From: an uncultured Eubacteriales bacterium | GTDB taxonomy: Bacteria; Bacillota_A; Clostridia; Oscillospirales; CAG-272 | DNA: 7,566 nt | Assembly (NCBI GenBank): GCA_900557635.1 | Contig: USTB01000035.1 | Coordinates: 1-7,566 of the forward strand | Reading direction: 5' to 3' | Shown here: positions 6,148 through 7,566 of the stretch, piece after piece | How the letters are laid out: every line of letters starts with the position of its first letter | Numbering within the stretch: the first letter of the stretch is position 1 | Program-made: the position numbers and the translations under genes | The notes under the pieces: generated by a model | Told to the model about the DNA's origin: nothing | Database searches by the model: none | The model's input: the letters and a program-made list of their open reading frames with translations, nothing else

Positions 6148-7155
6148 ATGAGAAATATGAAAACGAAAAAACGTTATTTGAAGTATGTCACAATTGCGCT
6201 TGCGTTTGTATTTCTCGTAGCCGCCGCTTTGGCTTTTTTGGAGGTGTGGGAACGCCGGCACGCAAAGTACCCGCACACCGAAACGGAGGATAACGGCACG
6301 CTGACCTATGAGGGCAGAGAGTACGTCAAAAACGGAAACATCGAAACCTTCCTTGTGCTCGGCTTGGACAAATTCAACGGCGCCTCCACATCGGACTCCT
6401 ACATGAACGACAAGCAGGCGGACTTTCTGATGCTGTTTGTGTTCGACAATGACAAAAAGCAGTGCAGTGCCATCCAGATCAACCGTGACACCATGGCAAA
6501 CGTGGATATTCTGGGCGTGAGCGGCGAGCGCATCGACACCGTGAAAAAGCAGATCGCCTTAGCGCATACCTACGGCAACGGGCGTGAGGTCAGCTGCCGC
6601 AACACCAAGGACAGCGTGGAGGATCTTCTGCTCGGCATTTCGGTCAATCACTACATCTCCTTCACCATGGATTCGGTTCCCGCCATGAACGATCTGGTCG
6701 GCGGCGTGAAGCTTACCGTGCTGGACGATTTCACCGGCATTGACGATACCTTGGTCAAGGGCGAAACGATTCGTCTTAAGGGCGAACAGGCGCTTTGCTA
6801 TGTCCGCACACGCTACGGTTTGGAGGATGCCACAAACACCAACCGTATGGAGCGTCAGCGTCAGTATATCGACGCGCTCTATCGGCAGACCATCGACTGC
6901 ATCAACGCCGACGACGGCTTCGTGATCAAGCTGGTGGATACCATGGACGATTACGTGGTCTATGATTCGTCCGATCACAAGATGCAGAAGCTCGTGGAAA
7001 AGTTTGAAAGTTACGATTTTACGGGCATCACGACCCTTGAGGGCGAGATCAAATACGGCGAAGAATTTGTGGAATATTATCCCGATGAGGATTTCATCAA
7101 AAAGACCGTGGTCAATCTGTTCTACGTCCCAAAGGACGGGCAGAACCAAGACTGA
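6148..7155 (+). CDS. LCP-family (LytR-CpsA-Psr) glycopolymer ligase
   Basis: A 335-residue membrane-anchored enzyme of the family that transfers glycopolymers from the lipid carrier to peptidoglycan, here probably anchoring the polysaccharide made by this operon. Seen: a short basic cytoplasmic end, one membrane helix (about 12-32), and an extracellular LCP domain. Within that domain are FLVLGLD (68-74), KQADFLMLFVF (89-99), the catalytic-loop QINRDTM (110-116), VNHYISFTMD (166-175), GGV (185-187), LKGEQALCYVRTRY (210-223) and NRMERQRQY (232-240). The family arginines at 113, 220, 222, 233 and 236 are in place. The Arg-Ala-Asp triad that usually follows the first strand reads Gln-Ala-Asp (90-92). 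The start at 6148 has AGAGGG (6137-6142) 5 bases before it; the ATG at 6157 is less well spaced. It follows the surface-protein gene by 26 bases without a terminator. Confidence 0.95.
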   Translation: MRNMKTKKRYLKYVTIALAFVFLVAAALAFLEVWERRHAKYPHTETEDNGTLTYEGREYVKNGNIETFLVLGLDKFNGASTSDSYMNDKQADFLMLFVFDNDKKQCSAIQINRDTMANVDILGVSGERIDTVKKQIALAHTYGNGREVSCRNTKDSVEDLLLGISVNHYISFTMDSVPAMNDLVGGVKLTVLDDFTGIDDTLVKGETIRLKGEQALCYVRTRYGLEDATNTNRMERQRQYIDALYRQTIDCINADDGFVIKLVDTMDDYVVYDSSDHKMQKLVEKFESYDFTGITTLEGEIKYGEEFVEYYPDEDFIKKTVVNLFYVPKDGQNQD

Positions 7156-7340
7156 AGGTCAAGAGGGCTGAGACACCTCCTCCCACAGTGGTTCGGTAGC
7201 GCACGATCCGTTTGTTCTGCGCTTTGACATACAGTGCCTATTTTCGATTTCATATCAGCAAAAGTCTCTCTTGATGCGTAGGAGGACCGAACTCACTTCT
7301 CGCCGGAAAGAACTGAGCAATTTACAGGGGAGAAGACAGT
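7156..7340 (+). promoter_or_regulatory. Untranslated gap with leader-like paired structure before the CapD-like gene
   Basis: No gene seen and no terminator after the LCP gene. An 11-bp stem with one bulged T pairs 7187-7197 with 7286-7297. Stacked directly inside it, AGCGCA (7198-7203) pairs perfectly with TGCGCT (7218-7223). The bases at 7194-7201 read CGGTAGCG, identical to the core of the ops/JUMPstart antitermination element. A GGAGG at 7281-7285 has no start codon after it and can pair with CCTCC at 7176-7180. A regulatory leader within the operon is plausible; this is an inference from pairings found by eye. Confidence 0.4.
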
Positions 7341-7566
7341 ATGGACAAGAAGATAACAGGCTCTGCGAATGCGGAGTCAAAAAGCAAATTGAAGGCATTT
7401 TGGACGGACTTCGGTCGTCTGCATCTCAAGGATATCCTGATGATGCTGTACGACATGCTTGCCGTCACAGCTGCCTTCTTTCTTGCGTTGTGGCTGAGAT
7501 TCGACTGTGAATTCTCCGAGATCCCCGCAGGTTATCTGATCCCGTGGCTCAAATTTGCTCCCATTT
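7341..7566 (+). CDS. CapD/EpsC-type membrane nucleotide-sugar dehydratase/epimerase, 3'-truncated
   Basis: The first 75 codons of a gene that runs out of the window. The product starts MDKKITGSANAESKSK and has a predicted first membrane helix at about 32-50. The stretch MLYDMLAVTAAFFLALWLRFDCEFSEIP matches the N-terminal membrane region of the long polysaccharide-biosynthesis proteins of the CapD/FlaA1/EpsC group, which have four helices followed by a cytoplasmic NAD-dependent short-chain dehydrogenase domain acting on UDP-GlcNAc-type sugars. The catalytic part is outside the window, so the reaction (4,6-dehydratase or epimerase) cannot be read. The ATG is supported by AGGGGAG (7326-7332), 8 bases upstream. 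Family membership is inferred from the membrane segment and from operon position after kinase, phosphatase and LCP genes. Confidence 0.85.
   Translation, partial: MDKKITGSANAESKSKLKAFWTDFGRLHLKDILMMLYDMLAVTAAFFLALWLRFDCEFSEIPAGYLIPWLKFAPI

Noticed and set aside
7224..7252. TTGACA at 7224-7229 as a promoter for the CapD-like gene
   Set aside because: No acceptable -10 box at 16-19 bases; the best candidates (ATTTCA, TTTCAT) are poor, and the site lies within the proposed leader structure.
7271..7510. 79-codon open frame starting with TTG
   Set aside because: It overlaps the CapD-like gene in another frame, has no matching family features, and the AGGGGAG site serves the ATG at 7341.

Overview
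The window reads as a chromosomal segment of an endospore-forming, Gram-positive Clostridia-type bacterium, probably a gut Oscillospiraceae/Ruminococcaceae relative. That placement is an inference. It rests on spoVA genes, sigma-A-like promoters with 17-base spacers, a Firmicutes-style tyrosine-kinase/PHP-phosphatase capsule operon, moderately high GC and a Gram-positive sorting-signal tail. I see no tRNA, rRNA, CRISPR array, transposase or prophage gene. All genes lie on the + strand.

Region 1 (1-1206) is the end of a spoVA operon: the C-terminal four-fifths of SpoVAD and all of SpoVAE, overlapping by one base. Their products help move dipicolinic acid into the forespore and release it at germination. 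Region 2 (1243-2130) is a separately promoted MscS-family mechanosensitive channel gene. Region 3 (2131-2388) has no gene but is packed with perfect or near-perfect inverted repeats. A 12-bp long-range stem (2162-2173 with 2283-2294) encloses three hairpins with almost no unpaired bases between them, which predicts a four-way-junction fold. It is followed by a palindrome, another hairpin and a terminator-like hairpin. I do not recognise this element, and it is the best candidate for something undescribed. Region 4 (2389-2855) is a lone small membrane-anchored protein of unknown function with its own strong promoter.

Region 5 (3001 to the window end) is the start of an exopolysaccharide/capsule operon with a clear promoter. 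The order is: Wzz/CapA-type chain-length and kinase-activator protein, BY-type tyrosine kinase, CpsB-type PHP tyrosine phosphatase, a secreted protein with a sortase-like C-terminal signal, an LCP-family ligase, and the first 75 codons of a CapD/EpsC-type membrane nucleotide-sugar dehydratase/epimerase. The first three form the phospho-control circuit for polymer length and export. The LCP enzyme would attach the finished polymer to peptidoglycan, and the CapD-like enzyme starts sugar-precursor synthesis. The 185-base gap before the CapD-like gene also shows paired, leader-like structure and an 8-base match to the ops/JUMPstart core, at the same relative place (just upstream of epsC) as the EAR antitermination RNA of Bacillus subtilis.
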